The position numbers were made by a program, and so were the translations under genes. From positions 25,806,995-25,870,994 of the forward strand of contig NC_044277.2 of the NCBI RefSeq assembly GCF_004027225.2: 64,000 nucleotides of DNA, written 5' to 3'. The notes beneath the pieces are model-generated. The model made no database searches, was not told where the DNA came from, and saw nothing but the letters and a program-made list of their open reading frames with translations. Below are positions 32,557 through 46,000 of this stretch, piece after piece. The DNA comes from Strigops habroptila. Its lineage: Eukaryota > Chordata > Aves > Psittaciformes > Psittacidae. Positions within the stretch are counted from its first letter, which is position 1. Each line of letters opens with the position of its first letter.

Positions 32557-35500
32557 TAAACAGTCTCCTGTACAGATCTTCCTGTATGATAGAAAAAGGA
32601 GAAGAATTTTTTTGTGTAATGTGTAAGAAATTTACTGCTGTTACAATCCAGGCAGTGATGAAAACAATTTGAAGATATGCCCAATGTCTGTCACTACAGT
32701 CTAACCCTTTCCCTCATTTTGCTATTTCGGTTCTACGAACCCACAGTCCTGCCCTACTGTCATCACTGTCACTTCATCCTCATACTACCACCTCCCTTTT
32801 CTGGGACCATCACTGCTGCTTCTGCCTTGAACTCATTTGCCAAAAAACTTAAGCTAAGAAGCCTAGCTGTTCAAGCATGACTTTGTTTCTGTCACTTGCG
32901 CATCTCTGTAGGTCATATTTTGAGGGTGCACATAATCTAAATGAGAGCCAGTATGAGCTAAGGTCTGGGAAGGCTTATGTGCTGGAGACAACCATCAGAC
33001 TGTAACAAATTGACTTCTTACAGGGGGGTGGCCATTTTCAGTTAGAAAATCCTGTATTAAGATAGTTAACAAATCCCTACAGTGAATCCTCTATGTGAGA
33101 GGAATGCAGAATGGCTTCCTGAGAACGGAAAAACTTATTTTATGCAGTAATAAAAAACCAGGGGCTCTTTGCATTCTGGCATTCTGCTTTAGCATGTTTA
33201 CATACTTAGATGCTAATCCAAATGCAGTAATAAAAAATTATGGCATCAAAAATATTAAATACAGGTATTTTTGTAGCTCTTGTGTTTGAAGTCTGAAGAC
33301 CATGACATAAAAGCTTCCTGACATGAAGGAAAGTCCCTGCTCTGTTGGTCCCCATGGACTGAGACAAGCAGAAAGAGCTACTGCTCTGGAAATCAGAGAT
33401 TCAGATAGGCATCAACATGCCGATGTGCCTCAGAGGCTGCAGCAGACTAAATGAAACAGCTGCAAACACTTGCCTGTGCCTTGTGTCAGCCAGTGCTCTC
33501 TACTACAGAACTTCAGAGCCCTGTTTTCATTCAGGTCCTGCTCTTCCTTAGGGGTTCCCACAGCTAATGCAGGAAAGTGTTTGTCTTTGAGAAAAACCAG
33601 AATGCCTTGAGAGTACAGACAGCTGTAATGGCCCTAAATCCTTTGCAGTCTTATATTTACCTCCTAGCTGTATGCACAAAGAGCATTAGAAAGGAACTTG
33701 TAGACTGACACCTGAAAAGTTAAAGAAAACGATAACGCCATGCACAGGTAATTCTCAATAGCTAATTTTTTAGTCAAGCTACTGCCAGAAATCATACACA
33801 AAAGTGAAAGAAGAAGGGACAGATTGATAGTAGTTGAAAACCAGAGCTGAAATCAAAAACAGTTCTTCCACAAATTAGTACCGGCCTGGTTTGTCAGGGC
33901 AGAATTGCTTAGACACTTTCCATCCTTCAGGGACTTACAGCCTCATGAGTGATTGCCTCCTTCTTTAGGAGGTAATTAACCTTTGCCAAATGTTTATGCA
34001 AGGCTTGGTCAGGAGTTATGGAAGTGTGACATCTTATGAGCTGCTCTACAGACTTCCAGAGGGACCGAGCTGCCTCTATTTGTTAGGACATTTCAGAATT
34101 CTCAGCTTTTAATTCAAGAAAACTGATAAATAAATCAGAGGATCTCTCTTAGACACCAAATACTGTTCCATTCAGCAAATTCCTTTCTAAACTGAGGGCA
34201 TTTAAAAAGTTGTCTCCTATCAAAGATGCTGGAACATGCTGGACTCGAAACGTACTCCCTAATATTATTTCAGATAATTTCATGGCCTTTTCTTTAGGTG
34301 ATTGTTGTCTACTGCCACGTAATGTCTAATAATGAAAGTCTGCTATGCCATCAAGGAACACAGCAAAGTCAAACCAGGCAATAAAACTGATGAAACCCCA
34401 ATATTTTCTTGTTTCAGTTAGAAAATTAATGACAATAAGGATGACATTTAAAACCAAAATCTAGCGTATTTTAATTATGTTTATATTAGAAATCAATATA
34501 TGTGTAGAAAGCTATTTTAAAAGTCATGAGCAATCTCTTATTTTCTCCATGTACACTCTGGGTAATTTTCTCCCACATGTAACAGATTAACTAAAAATAA
34601 TACCTCCCCCAACCATAGACATTTATATTAATAGCTATTGGAACATGAAATCAGATGAGATGTCAATTTTCAACTTGATCAAAAATGTGTAGATGAAACT
34701 TCAAGACATGCTGAGCATGAGCATCAACAGGTCTTAAAGTGGCAGATTATACTGCTGAACATTTTCCAGTGACAAGGGAGATAAAGCAAACAAATGAAAT
34801 TATACATTACGAAGGAACAGCATAAAATAAAATGCTGTTAGCAATAACAATAATAAAAACAACAACAAAAAATCCACTTTGATCTTCCCTGAAGAAAACA
34901 TATCCCACTCAATAGGAAACAAGCATATTTCCTTTTGGTTTTCGAATTTTATGTTTATAATAATTCAGTGAATTAATGCTTCACATGCTCCAATTGCATT
35001 ACTGTGGTCAGAAGATGGATTTCCCCTAGGAGAAACAAGGGATATTTGAGAGAAAAGCTCCTGTAGTCCAAATATAAGTAAAGGTATTAAAAAGAGAAGG
35101 TAGCAGCTTACCAGAGGGTGGGTGATACGCTTGCTTCCTTTAGCAGGAAGGCTACTGTAATTGAATAGTGACTCTCTAGCTGCTGCTCTAAATAAGTACA
35201 CATTTGTTTCACCAGGATGGATGGGTTAACACTAATATGAATAGCCTCTTCTCTCACTCTCAGTTTAGCCTTGCCTTTAGCTGCTGTTTTTATTGCAGTA
35301 GCATGAATACTAAAATCAATGAGAGCTTTCAAGAAAGAAGATCCCAGACTCTCCTGGAATGTGGTTTCTCCAAACAACCCCAATTGAGGTCATTAGCAAG
35401 CACAAGCATCAGCTTAAATATCAGCTGCTCTCTTTTCCTTAGAAAGTTATGGTTGAAATAAGACAAAAGGAATTTTGGGGAAAAAAATATCCTTCATCCA

Positions 35501-38500
35501 TGCATCACTGAAACCTAGAACAACATTTTCCCAGATGTTAATGTGAAACAAATGCAGTCTAATTCCTTCTTGTTAATTTAGAAAGCCACAATGGGACTTT
35601 TTACTAACACTGTACACAAAGACGACATTTATTCTCCTGGTGCAACTTGACAAAACAGAAAGATTTTCAGAGTGGGGAGACTAGTAAAGAGTGGTAGTTA
35701 ACTGAAAATCATAGGTATTATTTCATTTCAAACAACCCAATATTTTTGTTTACTTTAAAAAAAAAAAATCTTTTAAATTGAATCTACTTATTGTTAAATA
35801 TTTATCAACTCAGTTATTTTTCTGAACTGGAGAATTATATATCTGTGGCTTTTCTAATAATTTATGACATGATAATACACAAAACAGGCTGATCTGGTGT
35901 TAAGATCTTATTTTAATTAAATAAACTTTAAAGTAATATCTATGATAAAAAATAAGCAGAGAAAGAAATTACTTACCCAGCGTAATCAGCTTTGTCTTCT
36001 GAAACAATGCGTTGTCCTTACTATGAAGTACTTTTGGAAAGCCAGTATGGTATACAGCACAATATCTTCCAAAACAACTAAACATCCAGAAAATAAAGCC
36101 TTCTGGGCAGAGCAAAAAGTTAATGAATTCAAGAGCACTAACCTGGGATTTTTATTTTCCATTAATAACAAGGCTAAATAGTAAGGCAAAAATCTGTACT
36201 TACGTGTCAAAGAGCATCTGGAAGGAGCTGTTCCAGCAGGTCAAGAGTCTTAAGTCACGGGACTGAGTAGAGGCACTAGATACTAGATAACAGGACTTCA
36301 TCAGAATGGGCTACTGATCCATGCAGAAAAGTGAAATAATTGAATTCAAGCAGAGATACCCCTCCAGCCAGTCTCAGTAATCCAACTTGAAAACAAGCAG
36401 GAAAGTTGCATCATATTGCACGTTCCATACTGTAACCCTCAGTGACCCAAAGGAATAATAGAAACAACCCAAGTCGTTCTACTGAAAGTCAATGCTCCTC
36501 CTATTTCTTCCTTTTAAAGTAACATCTTGTAAAAACATGCTGTCACAGAATGAGACAGGTCTACAGTTAATGTTTACACAGAAATGGCTGTCCTTTTTAA
36601 AAACCGTATTCAAAGCAGGTATGACAAGTATTTTGAATAAATAGCTTCCAAGTTGCTTTAGTTTTATCTGTGAAGGATGGTTATTCCTGAGAGCTCTTTG
36701 AGTCTGCCTGAAAAGATTGCACAATTCCAGCTGCCTGCAAGTCTGTGGTTACGTACATTATAATATACCAAGAGACATTTTGGCAACAGAATTGTTTTGC
36801 AGGGATGTTGGTCTCTGCTGAAAGAACAGAGAGGCTGAGAATCACGTTCCTTAATCATGACTTCTGTCATTTTAAAATCTTTTTCTTTGGTCAGGGCAGT
36901 GTTAAGAAACTATATTCTAAAAACTGGGATGCGTATTTTCAAGGAACTATAACTACTTTCACTCTGAAATTCAAACTTGAATTTGTGATGTTTCTAATTT
37001 GGGGCATGAACCTGGCTTTTTGATGGCGTGCTATGCCGTGCTGACTGTCCTTAGAAATTTGCCCCCTCTTAGAGCTTAAGTGCACCTTTATATATTTCAT
37101 ATATACCCCCCAGCCTCAGCCCTTTCTTTTAATTCTGTAAAAGGCTGCATGCTGGAACAAGAAACAAATGTTTTCTTCATTAATACTACTTTGGTCTGAC
37201 CCCGATGGTTATGTCCTGCTTGACATTTCTCACAGATTTACAGTAACAGCACATAACTCAGCACTGAGCAATCATAAAGCAAGCAGTCTGCATGAAAACT
37301 ATTTCTTTCTTGAAAGTTTCTTCTGCAAATAGAAAATCTAGTTCCTTTGCAAAGGAAGATTACACCTATCTTGCATTTTACATATGTAAGATGGATAACA
37401 TAAAGAAGTGAATATGACTTCCTTTATAACATATGTTTCTCATTCATTTTTACAGTCTTGCAGAACTCGGCTAGCACTTCTGCAGTGAGGATTCTCCTGT
37501 GCCAGGTTACTGCTCATAGCAACTCTTCTGTGTGTTACAGCTACACAAACAGGCATTTGCTTATGGAATAGCAAAGTGAGGTATGCTTGCCTGAATAAGT
37601 GTGTGACATTTTCTGGTTTATTGCTTATACTTTCATTACTGCTCAGGAAAGTTTTTCATACTCTGCACTGGAAACGAGAGTGCTTCAATTATTTCCAGAG
37701 CTCTCTTCATTCATACCATTGTCCATATGTAGCAAACAGTTCAGCTGCACCTCTGCCAAGTCCTCCACTCCTTCGTGTTCCTTACCACTGCTGCCTGCAT
37801 CTTACTGCTCAGCCAGCACAGCGTCCTACAGTCCTCGTCTACAACAGATGCACTTACAATTAACCCCAAGTGCACAAAATACTGTTTGTGTTGGAAGGTG
37901 TGTGTGGGAAACCAACCAGCTTTTCAAAGATAAGTCTTCCTGAGTGCTTGCAACCCTTTCTCTCACAGGCCAGGGTCCCACCTGCCACATCCACAGAACT
38001 GGCATGACTTCAGCAGATGTGCCAGACTTGGGCTTCCTGTTGGAGAAGTTGTGCATGAACTGCATGACTGTGCCTGGCTGGCCCCGCTGACCCTGGACTT
38101 GCTGCCACAGTCAAAACCAGTGCTGAGTGTTCCAGTTACACAGAAACTCTGTTCTTCTTTCATAGTACATAGGAGTTAAACAACAGAAGCAGCATTAGAC
38201 TTTGACATGTTGGCTCATATGTCTGTCAGCTCCACACACCCTTCACACACCCTGCGTGGATCAGGCACACAGCCGCCGCCTCCCTCTCCCCACGGCTACC
38301 CCAAACCTTTCTCCTTACCTCTTCTTCTGTGCACCTCAAGTCCTGAGTGCAGCTGCCTCCTCCTCTATTTCACTCTTGAAGAAATCTCTGTGTGCCTAAC
38401 ATGTTGGAGAAGCCTCGCAGAAGGAGGCTCAGGGTCCAAGGAAAGAACAGGGAGATAGGACTGAGTTCTTCTATTGAGTGGCCTCAGGGTTTCCTTGGAG

Positions 38501-39582
38501 GACTGGACTTTGGCTAGAAATACTTTGCCTGTGCTGTGTTCTGACAAATTAAAACCAGATTTTTTTTTTTTTTTACTAGTTTTGAAGCCACCTAGGTAAA
38601 AGTCACTAAAGGTTTCTGAAACGAGCTGAAATAAATAGCACGTACCTTTTCCTCTCAGGTGGCCCCATTTGTGCATCAACATGTTAACATTATCTTTCAG
38701 ACAAAAACGGATGGCAGAGATGTTGTCCAGAGAAGGTTAGGCAGGTTAGGCAGGAGAGACCCATTCACATCACTTCCAGCCTGGCAGGGCAGTGCATGCT
38801 TGATCTTTGTACAGACCCAAAATACTGCTCATCATGTAAATACTAAAAATAAAATTGAATGAGAAGTTTGATCCAGCAACATGAGATGAGAAGTATTTAC
38901 AAAAGATAAGGGAGGCTTTAACTAAGAAAATGTAAAAGAGGTATTAACTAAGGGTGCTCTTGTATAAGCCGTATGTGGATCTCATCCTACTATGACTTCA
39001 AGAGGAGTTGAAGTGGTTATAACCAAATAATGTAAAAGGTTATAGCTGCATTCTTTCTAATATATCAGTTCTTAGCAGAACAAAGATGATCAGCACAATG
39101 CCCTTGGGCTCCTCTTCGGACTGACATTCTTCTTACGCAGCGGTCTGAAGTGCTTGCCCAGGCAACAAAATGGGGAAAAAAACCCAAAACAATAAAAAAA
39201 ATCCTATCAAAATGCAATGTAATCTTCTTCCCACCTTCCTCTCAGCTCTGGTATCTCAGAAGGACTAACCAATATGGCTGAAAGAAAATTTACTCTGCAC
39301 ACAGCATACGAGCCCTGAAATAGAGCACACAGATTTTTTTCCTTCTCTATTGGAAAGACAAGATGAAGGGAGAAAAACCAATACTCCAAGTTGAGTTGGG
39401 TTGTCTCAATCCTGTGAGGTGAAAGGAAAGGATATCTATAAACAGAAAATATGTAAACCAGGGAACATTTAATATTTTTTCTTTGTCATGTATATACAAA
39501 ACACTTTTATGAACTGAGTCAACAAGTGTCTAGTGTTTGGCATTATGGCTGCACTCCAACTAATAAATTACAGTCTAGATGA

Positions 39583-39664
39583 ATGCAGTCTAGATGCATT
39601 CAGTGTCATTTCTGACACATTTCACCAAATGCAGTCTAGATGAATTCAGTGTCATTTCTGAGAC
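39583..39664. repeat. Short imperfect direct duplication
   Basis: ATGCAGTCTAGATG followed by CATTCAGTGTCATTTCTGA recurs as ATGCAGTCTAGATG followed by AATTCAGTGTCATTTCTGA. It lies just downstream of the RIPK2 stop codon, in its presumed 3' UTR. Confidence 0.75.
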
Positions 39665-39773
39665 TCTACAAAGGCATAGTAAAGACAAACCAGTACATAT
39701 ATAAAACCGCTATATAGAAACAAGAATCGTGTTGTAAGGAATATTCACATGGTTTCATATAGAAAGAATAAAT

Positions 39774-40099
39774 TTAAAGACGCAGTCTTAGAGAATTTGG
39801 CACAATGTCTGGATAAGGTTGAAGTCCTAGCTGTTTGTTATCTTTCAACTTTTGTATTATAATTCTGGCAAATTCCTCTCCTTGGCTATCTGAGGTATCA
39901 AGCAGTTGTCGTACTTTTGATGTCCTTGTAGGTTTCGTGCTTATAAGTTCATAGTCTTCTTTCATGAGTAAAAATCTTGATAGAAGAGCATCCAGTGACT
40001 GATTCAAACATGCTTCGGTCATCTGATCAATAATTTCTTCTCTTTTGCTTTGGATCCATTGATGAGCTACGTTCCGTTGTATGGTTTCCAAAACAAAAT
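39774..40099 (-). CDS. RIPK2: RIPK2 exon 11 (residues 444-551), CARD
   Basis: Acceptor CCAATCTCAG. It encodes the whole [91 protein letters not shown]. It ends at TAA (39774-39776). The tail after the CARD is short (PNSLRLRL). The tyrosine in KEDYEL, a known RIPK2 autophosphorylation position, is present. Confidence 0.96.
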
Positions 40100-43000
40100 C
40101 TGAGATTGGAGAGGATTAAAAAAAAAGTATTGTAACTGCTGTCAATAAATAGTGCCATAGAACAAAGAACAAACTGAGAAAGAGCTGTTTAACACTTGTT
40201 TTTTGGTCAGAAATACACTAGACTACTAAATGTGCTTTTAACACTTCAGTATTATGCTCCACATTTAAAATGTTCCATTTTGTTAAATTTGGTGGTTGAA
40301 TTACTTATTTTATCTGAACTACCTAATAATTTAGGTGAGAAGGAACCCTCAAGGAGGTCTTCTTGTCTAATGGCCTGCTCAAAGTGGGGCAAACTTCAAG
40401 GATAACTCAGGTTGCTCAGTGCCTTGTCCAGCTGAATTTTGAACATCTCCAAGTGATGGGACTTCTATAGATTCCGTGGGAACCTGTTCCAATGTTCAAC
40501 CCGACCTGGTGCTAAAAAGAGAAAGGTGGTAACTTCACTTTCTAGTGGGATTTTTATTGAAGTTTACTGAAAACATCCTTTTAGTTCCTGTGTATTTTCC
40601 TCAAGCTGAGGATTCACATAGTGAAAAGGTATCAGTTCTGCTGTTTCTAGAATAGGGATGATGTGGCAGATCATTATAAAGTTGCATGTTACTGTGTGGC
40701 CCATTAAAAAAAAAAATAATCTCTGAATAATTCATCATGCACTAGAGTTTCTTTTTGTAATTTTTTTTTGAAGCACACTTCTAACAGTTATTTGATGCAT
40801 AGGAATATAATGAAGTGGGCTCTCAACTAACAGAAAATCATTAAAGGAGAGATGCTGACACAGCTGCTGCTTCTCTTTGCCCCATCATTACTACGAGGAA
40901 GATTGACAAGACTAAAAAGTGAGGAGAAGTGACAGGGAACAAGATGACTTAAGCTCAAACTAACTTTTTTTCCTGTTCTGCTGGATTGCAGCACTGCTAC
41001 AGCAGTAGGAGAGAGGAGAAATAATATGAGGAAATGGAATGTGATAAGGAAGACTCAAGGCAGCAGGAATTATGTTTGCTTAAAAGGAGAGAAAAAAGGT
41101 GGTAGCTACAGGTACATGCACTTGGTCACATTTTACATTGGTTTTACTTTGTAATGTAAGGCTACGAGGACAGAATTACTTGCATTCTTAACTTGTAGAA
41201 TGCTTTGTTTTCATTTTACAGATGAACAACAGTTCAAGTTTCCACTTCATTCACATATATATATCTGATATTAGGACACTTCTTGTGGGTCTTGGAATCA
41301 AATCAGTGTTTGCTGTACCTGAAGGAATTGGTGATGACCGCAGCATACATGATGCAGAATTTGAGGCATCTGAATTACTCTTGTCAGGTGAGGGAAAACA
41401 ACTGTATGGATGCACGAGAAGTTTGGCGCTCTGAGTTACAGAGATATTTTCATCTGTGCTCTTACAGCTGAGAGACTGTAGACCCCCAGAACTTCCATCT
41501 AAAAAAAGGAAATAAGAAACAACCAAAGAGCCAGCTGTATTACTTCTATGTTCAAATAAAATATAGCCATTGGAGACTACTTAGAGTAATTCCATAAACC
41601 AAGTCATAAACAACCTGAATTTGCTTCAAAATTCCTTACATTCAGGTTCTGAGTATATTTATGTCCCTTATCTTTTACCAGGGCTTGACCATGGGTTGGG
41701 GGTTTTGTGTTATTTTAAAAGACCCAATGCCAATATCCGCATCAGATAGTTTTATAATGGAAAGCAAGACTGATATTCCTCATATTTTCAAAGTTTACTT
41801 CTGCTGTGAACAATTCTGCTGTTGTAGGATTTTGCAGACACTATTTTCCTAAGCTTTACAGTATCTATACATACATAGAACAAAGCCTAAGCAGTGACTC
41901 TATAAAAGGACCACCAACTGATCAGTCAGATTAATTGTATTACCACAATCTCACTAGTAACCTCCACAGGCAGATATGTCAATTTTTAACAGGAACCAGG
42001 AGCAAGAACGGCTGATACTTACCATTATCTTATCTCATTTCACTTACAGTCCATGCTCATATTCAAGCTAATATTCCATTTTCTAAAATTCATCACGGCA
42101 TTCCTATTAAGCTTGGTAACCTCAAGTTTTTCTTAATCTTTAAGATTTTATACTATGTGTATAGATAAATGCTTGGGTTGAGGTACAGCCAAACGACACT
42201 ACACTTGCTTCTTGCTATTTTTCCAGTAACTGAAATTCTTTAAGCCTCTTGTAATTTATTTTCCCTGGAATTCCTGCGGTATTTATATCTTTCTAGTACA
42301 TTGAGTACAAGACCAGAATTGTGGATATGTTCGAAAAGGAACTGGAAAAGAAACTGCCTGTGCTCTCCTACCTCTACCAGAATATCTCCAGTTTTGCAGC
42401 ACCTCAGCACACTTTTTGATGCCCCACTTTATAGCAGTGAAGTCAACCGTCTTGTCTGCTTTCACACCACTGATGCCTGCGAAACTAAAGGATACTCCAT
42501 TCTTTTGAAATACACGTTTGCATTCTTTTGAAAGAAGAAACTTGAGTGCAGTTTTAGTTTCACAATGTACTGCTATTCCCATCACTTTTTTCTGGCTTCT
42601 GATGTCAGCCCAACCTCAAAATTGAATTCTGTCTGGGAATTTTTCCAAATTTTATTCAGAAAAGGTGACAGCTACAAAAGGTCTGTGCAGATACTTTTGC
42701 AAGGCAATCTATTTATTAAAGCTGGTTTGTTTATTGGATTAAAAATGACTGAGAGGTTGAGCTGCATTAGAAATTTTCAGTTTACTCAGCTTTAAGAGGG
42801 CCTCAAAATGTTTGGTCTTTTTTATCTTTAGAAGTAGTTCACAAATGATTAACCGAACTGCCAAGAGTCTGAAGGGACAAGTAAATGCTATCTATCTCTG
42901 CACTCACAACCCTGAAGAGCAAAACTGAAGCTGGAAGCTGGGGAGATTTCTCAAGTGACAAGAACAGAAAATCAGAGCTCAGATATTCTAGTTTTTTACC

Positions 43001-46000
43001 CAGAGCACTAAGTTTACAAAACACATCTCTTTTTTGACATAAACGGAGATCCAGCTTTCTACTGTGCAAATGTAACGTCACAGTGGGAGTGTAAAGCTGC
43101 AATGGCAACTTAAATTTACACAAAGTTATGAGTATCTCTACCTGATGAGAAGATATTACACTTGGGAACAGACTCGAGTCTTGATATATCTGGAGAGATG
43201 CTCCGAAGAGGAAGCGCATCACACTGTATGGAGCCAGAATATGTTTCCTGAAACGATTCCGGTGGTGTATTGAAAAAGAACACTAAATAAATACAAAGTT
43301 GCAATTTCTTACAGAGTACTTTCCCATCACTGTGTTTTCTGTGCTATCTAAATGCTCAATAGACAGTACAAATAAAATGCAGTAAACCAGAAGAAATTAT
43401 GTAATTCTAATATTTGTGGTTTTCCAAAGCTGACAGCAATTTTGTATGCAAGTTTAACTATCAGTAAGAACCAAAAGCAGCAGCATTAAGAATCAAAATA
43501 TAAAAGCAAATCTGTATGAGTTTATATAAGCAAGCTGTGTAGAGGTGTAACGGAGCAGAAGACAATATCTCTTACAAGTTGCACTCATTGTGTACTGCAT
43601 TTCTCTTCTAGGGGATGGCTTTCCCACATTCAGAGGACACACCAAACATGCCCTTATTTCTGCTTACCCACCCTTTACTACCTTCACCTATATGGCTATG
43701 CATTTGTTACACCCCGGCTTAACTAATGTATTTTATGTCTTTCTTGACTGCACAGGAAAGTAAACTGCAGACCAATTCCCCCTTAATACATTAACCCTTT
43801 AAGCTCTCAGGATCTTTAATGATGCCGATATACCAAAATCAATATGTAAAATATTTACCTCGTGGGGATTCACAGGTATATTTAGTGATATCTGCTCCAC
43901 ATCTGCTTGCTTTCCACTCTTGTAAATAAATCGTGATTCATATAGTGACTGGAAAAGACATATTTATCTGTACTAAATTTCTGCTAAAAGACAAGATGAC
44001 AGCTCTGTACAAACACATGCTTCAGCCAGATACAAGATTAGATAAATTACAAAGGAGGTTACATTTCTTTTAGCAAGCAGAAGTTACCGACTTATTTGAC
44101 CAAATCATGACTGTAACAAAAGCCACTTACCTTTGATCTCTTTAATAGAATTACTGCTTCCAGCATAGCTATTTCATCAAATGTTCGCAGCACTGGCTCA
44201 AGGTCTATTAAACATTCTAAACAAAGAAAGAGTACTTTAATGAATGATTTAAAATGGAAATTGAGTTTTTATTTTGATAAAGCTACTTTTTTATATTTGC
44301 AAAAGCAGTTTGTCTATTGATACATATCAAACCACTTATGCTGCTAAACAGAAGTTTCTTCCTTTCACCTGTTGCAAGTATTTCACATCACCAGAAGAAA
44401 CCCTGTCCTGATCTGGCCACCTCACCACCCTGTATCAAAAGAAATCCAGGACTGTGCCAGACTGCAAGTCTTGCATTCCTGGAACGGATAGGTGGGTGGG
44501 TTTGGCATGTTTCAAGGCAGACCCACCAAGCTTGATTAGCTAAATGGGACCATACAGCTGTCCGCTCATTCCAGCAGATGTGCTAAAGATTTATATGAGA
44601 AGAATAACAACCACCTCCCATTACAGCAATATCTAGAATAGATGCTGTGGCCAGGGCCACAGGGCCAGAGAAGATGAGATAGTCAAGTCACTGACCTATC
44701 ATATCTAGTAAATCCAAATGATACTGTCCTCATTCCCAGCACAGGCAGCAAATCAGAGAAGTTAAAATCATCTACTCAGATAGGGAGCGACATGACAGTC
44801 CAATGATCAACTGACAACCTGTACTATGCACCCTTTCTTTCCAATGCTTAAAGGTTTACAAAACTAAATACTTCGAATTTTGAGATGACTATATTGTAAA
44901 AATGTTTCTTTGAAACTGTGCTCAAATATAACAAAACCTCAGGAGAGGGTGATGGCATGTCACAATTCCACTGCATTTCTATGAACTCCACCGACTCAGC
45001 AAAGTCCATTTACCAAACTAGAAATCCATCACACTACATCCTTATTAACATATTTCTAGTTTTCACTACAATTTTACCACTGTTCTTCCGTATTAACATT
45101 TTTCCACTAGCATCTTCAAGACATACATTCAACACTGGGATTCTCATGTTCTTGCACCAGCTAAAACAGAGTTTTAAAGGTTTGGCACTCCATTTTCCAC
45201 AATGACATATTAGCACTGTTGATCTTTGTTAATTATAATCAATAAGGTAGGTATACATTCCAAGTACATGCAGCAACATGGTGATAAGTAGTCTTTATCC
45301 CTTATTTATAAGGAGAACCAAATTTTCTATTTAAAGTTTATTTAACTAAAAGGGGGTTTGATTGTTATGTTCTCCCCCCTGCTGTGCTATGGTAATTGCA
45401 AAATTTCCCAATCATCAGTGAGCTTTACTTCCCTTCATTTTGCAACAATTCTGCAACTTCCACTTTCTTTTTATAATAGTAAAGTAGAGGAAAAAGCAAG
45501 GCATTTTTTCTTCAAAGACCATCGTACTACAGACATGGCACTAATTAAAGAACCCAAGTTAGCTCATACTGTAGAACATATCTCAGATAATTATCCCTTC
45601 ATTGTGACTGCAGACTTTGGTTGCTATTTTGTTTTGTTTAACTGGCACAGGAAAATAAGAATACATAAAGAAATACCATGATCTCTATTCTTTTTGATTT
45701 TAGAAAATATTATAAATGGCCAACATAAACTGATATTTCAAAATATTCTTTATTAAAAATATAAATGCCTCAAAAAAAGGTCATGTAATCTTGGACTGTA
45801 AATTGAACATGAAGATACTCTATGTGTTTGGATGTGTCCCCATTTTGTCCTCTGCCAAACTGATGCAAAAACTGAAGTTATGAACATTTCTTTCTAAGCT
45901 ATCTGAACAGCAATTTTCTAACACTTTCTAACTCAAAGGAAGTATGCCTATAAAGGCTTTCAAATAAACTTCTGTTCACCGAAGCTACCAATGAAACATT

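Larger units (their letters stand above)
28902..39773. other. Region between the transporter start and the RIPK2 stop; no gene seen
   Basis: 10.9 kb. One or more 5' UTR exons and the promoter of the transporter must lie here, because coding exon 1 is preceded by a splice acceptor; I cannot place them. The RIPK2 3' UTR occupies the right end. CR1 fragments are at 29440-29878 and 32122-32556, and poly-T runs near 31142 and 38562. A short imperfect duplication lies at 39583-39664. Confidence 0.6.

Noticed and set aside
42283-42585. 100-codon minus-strand ORF between RIPK2 exons 9 and 10 as a RIPK2 exon
   Set aside because: No resemblance to the RIPK2 linker and not needed: exons 9 and 10 join in phase without it.
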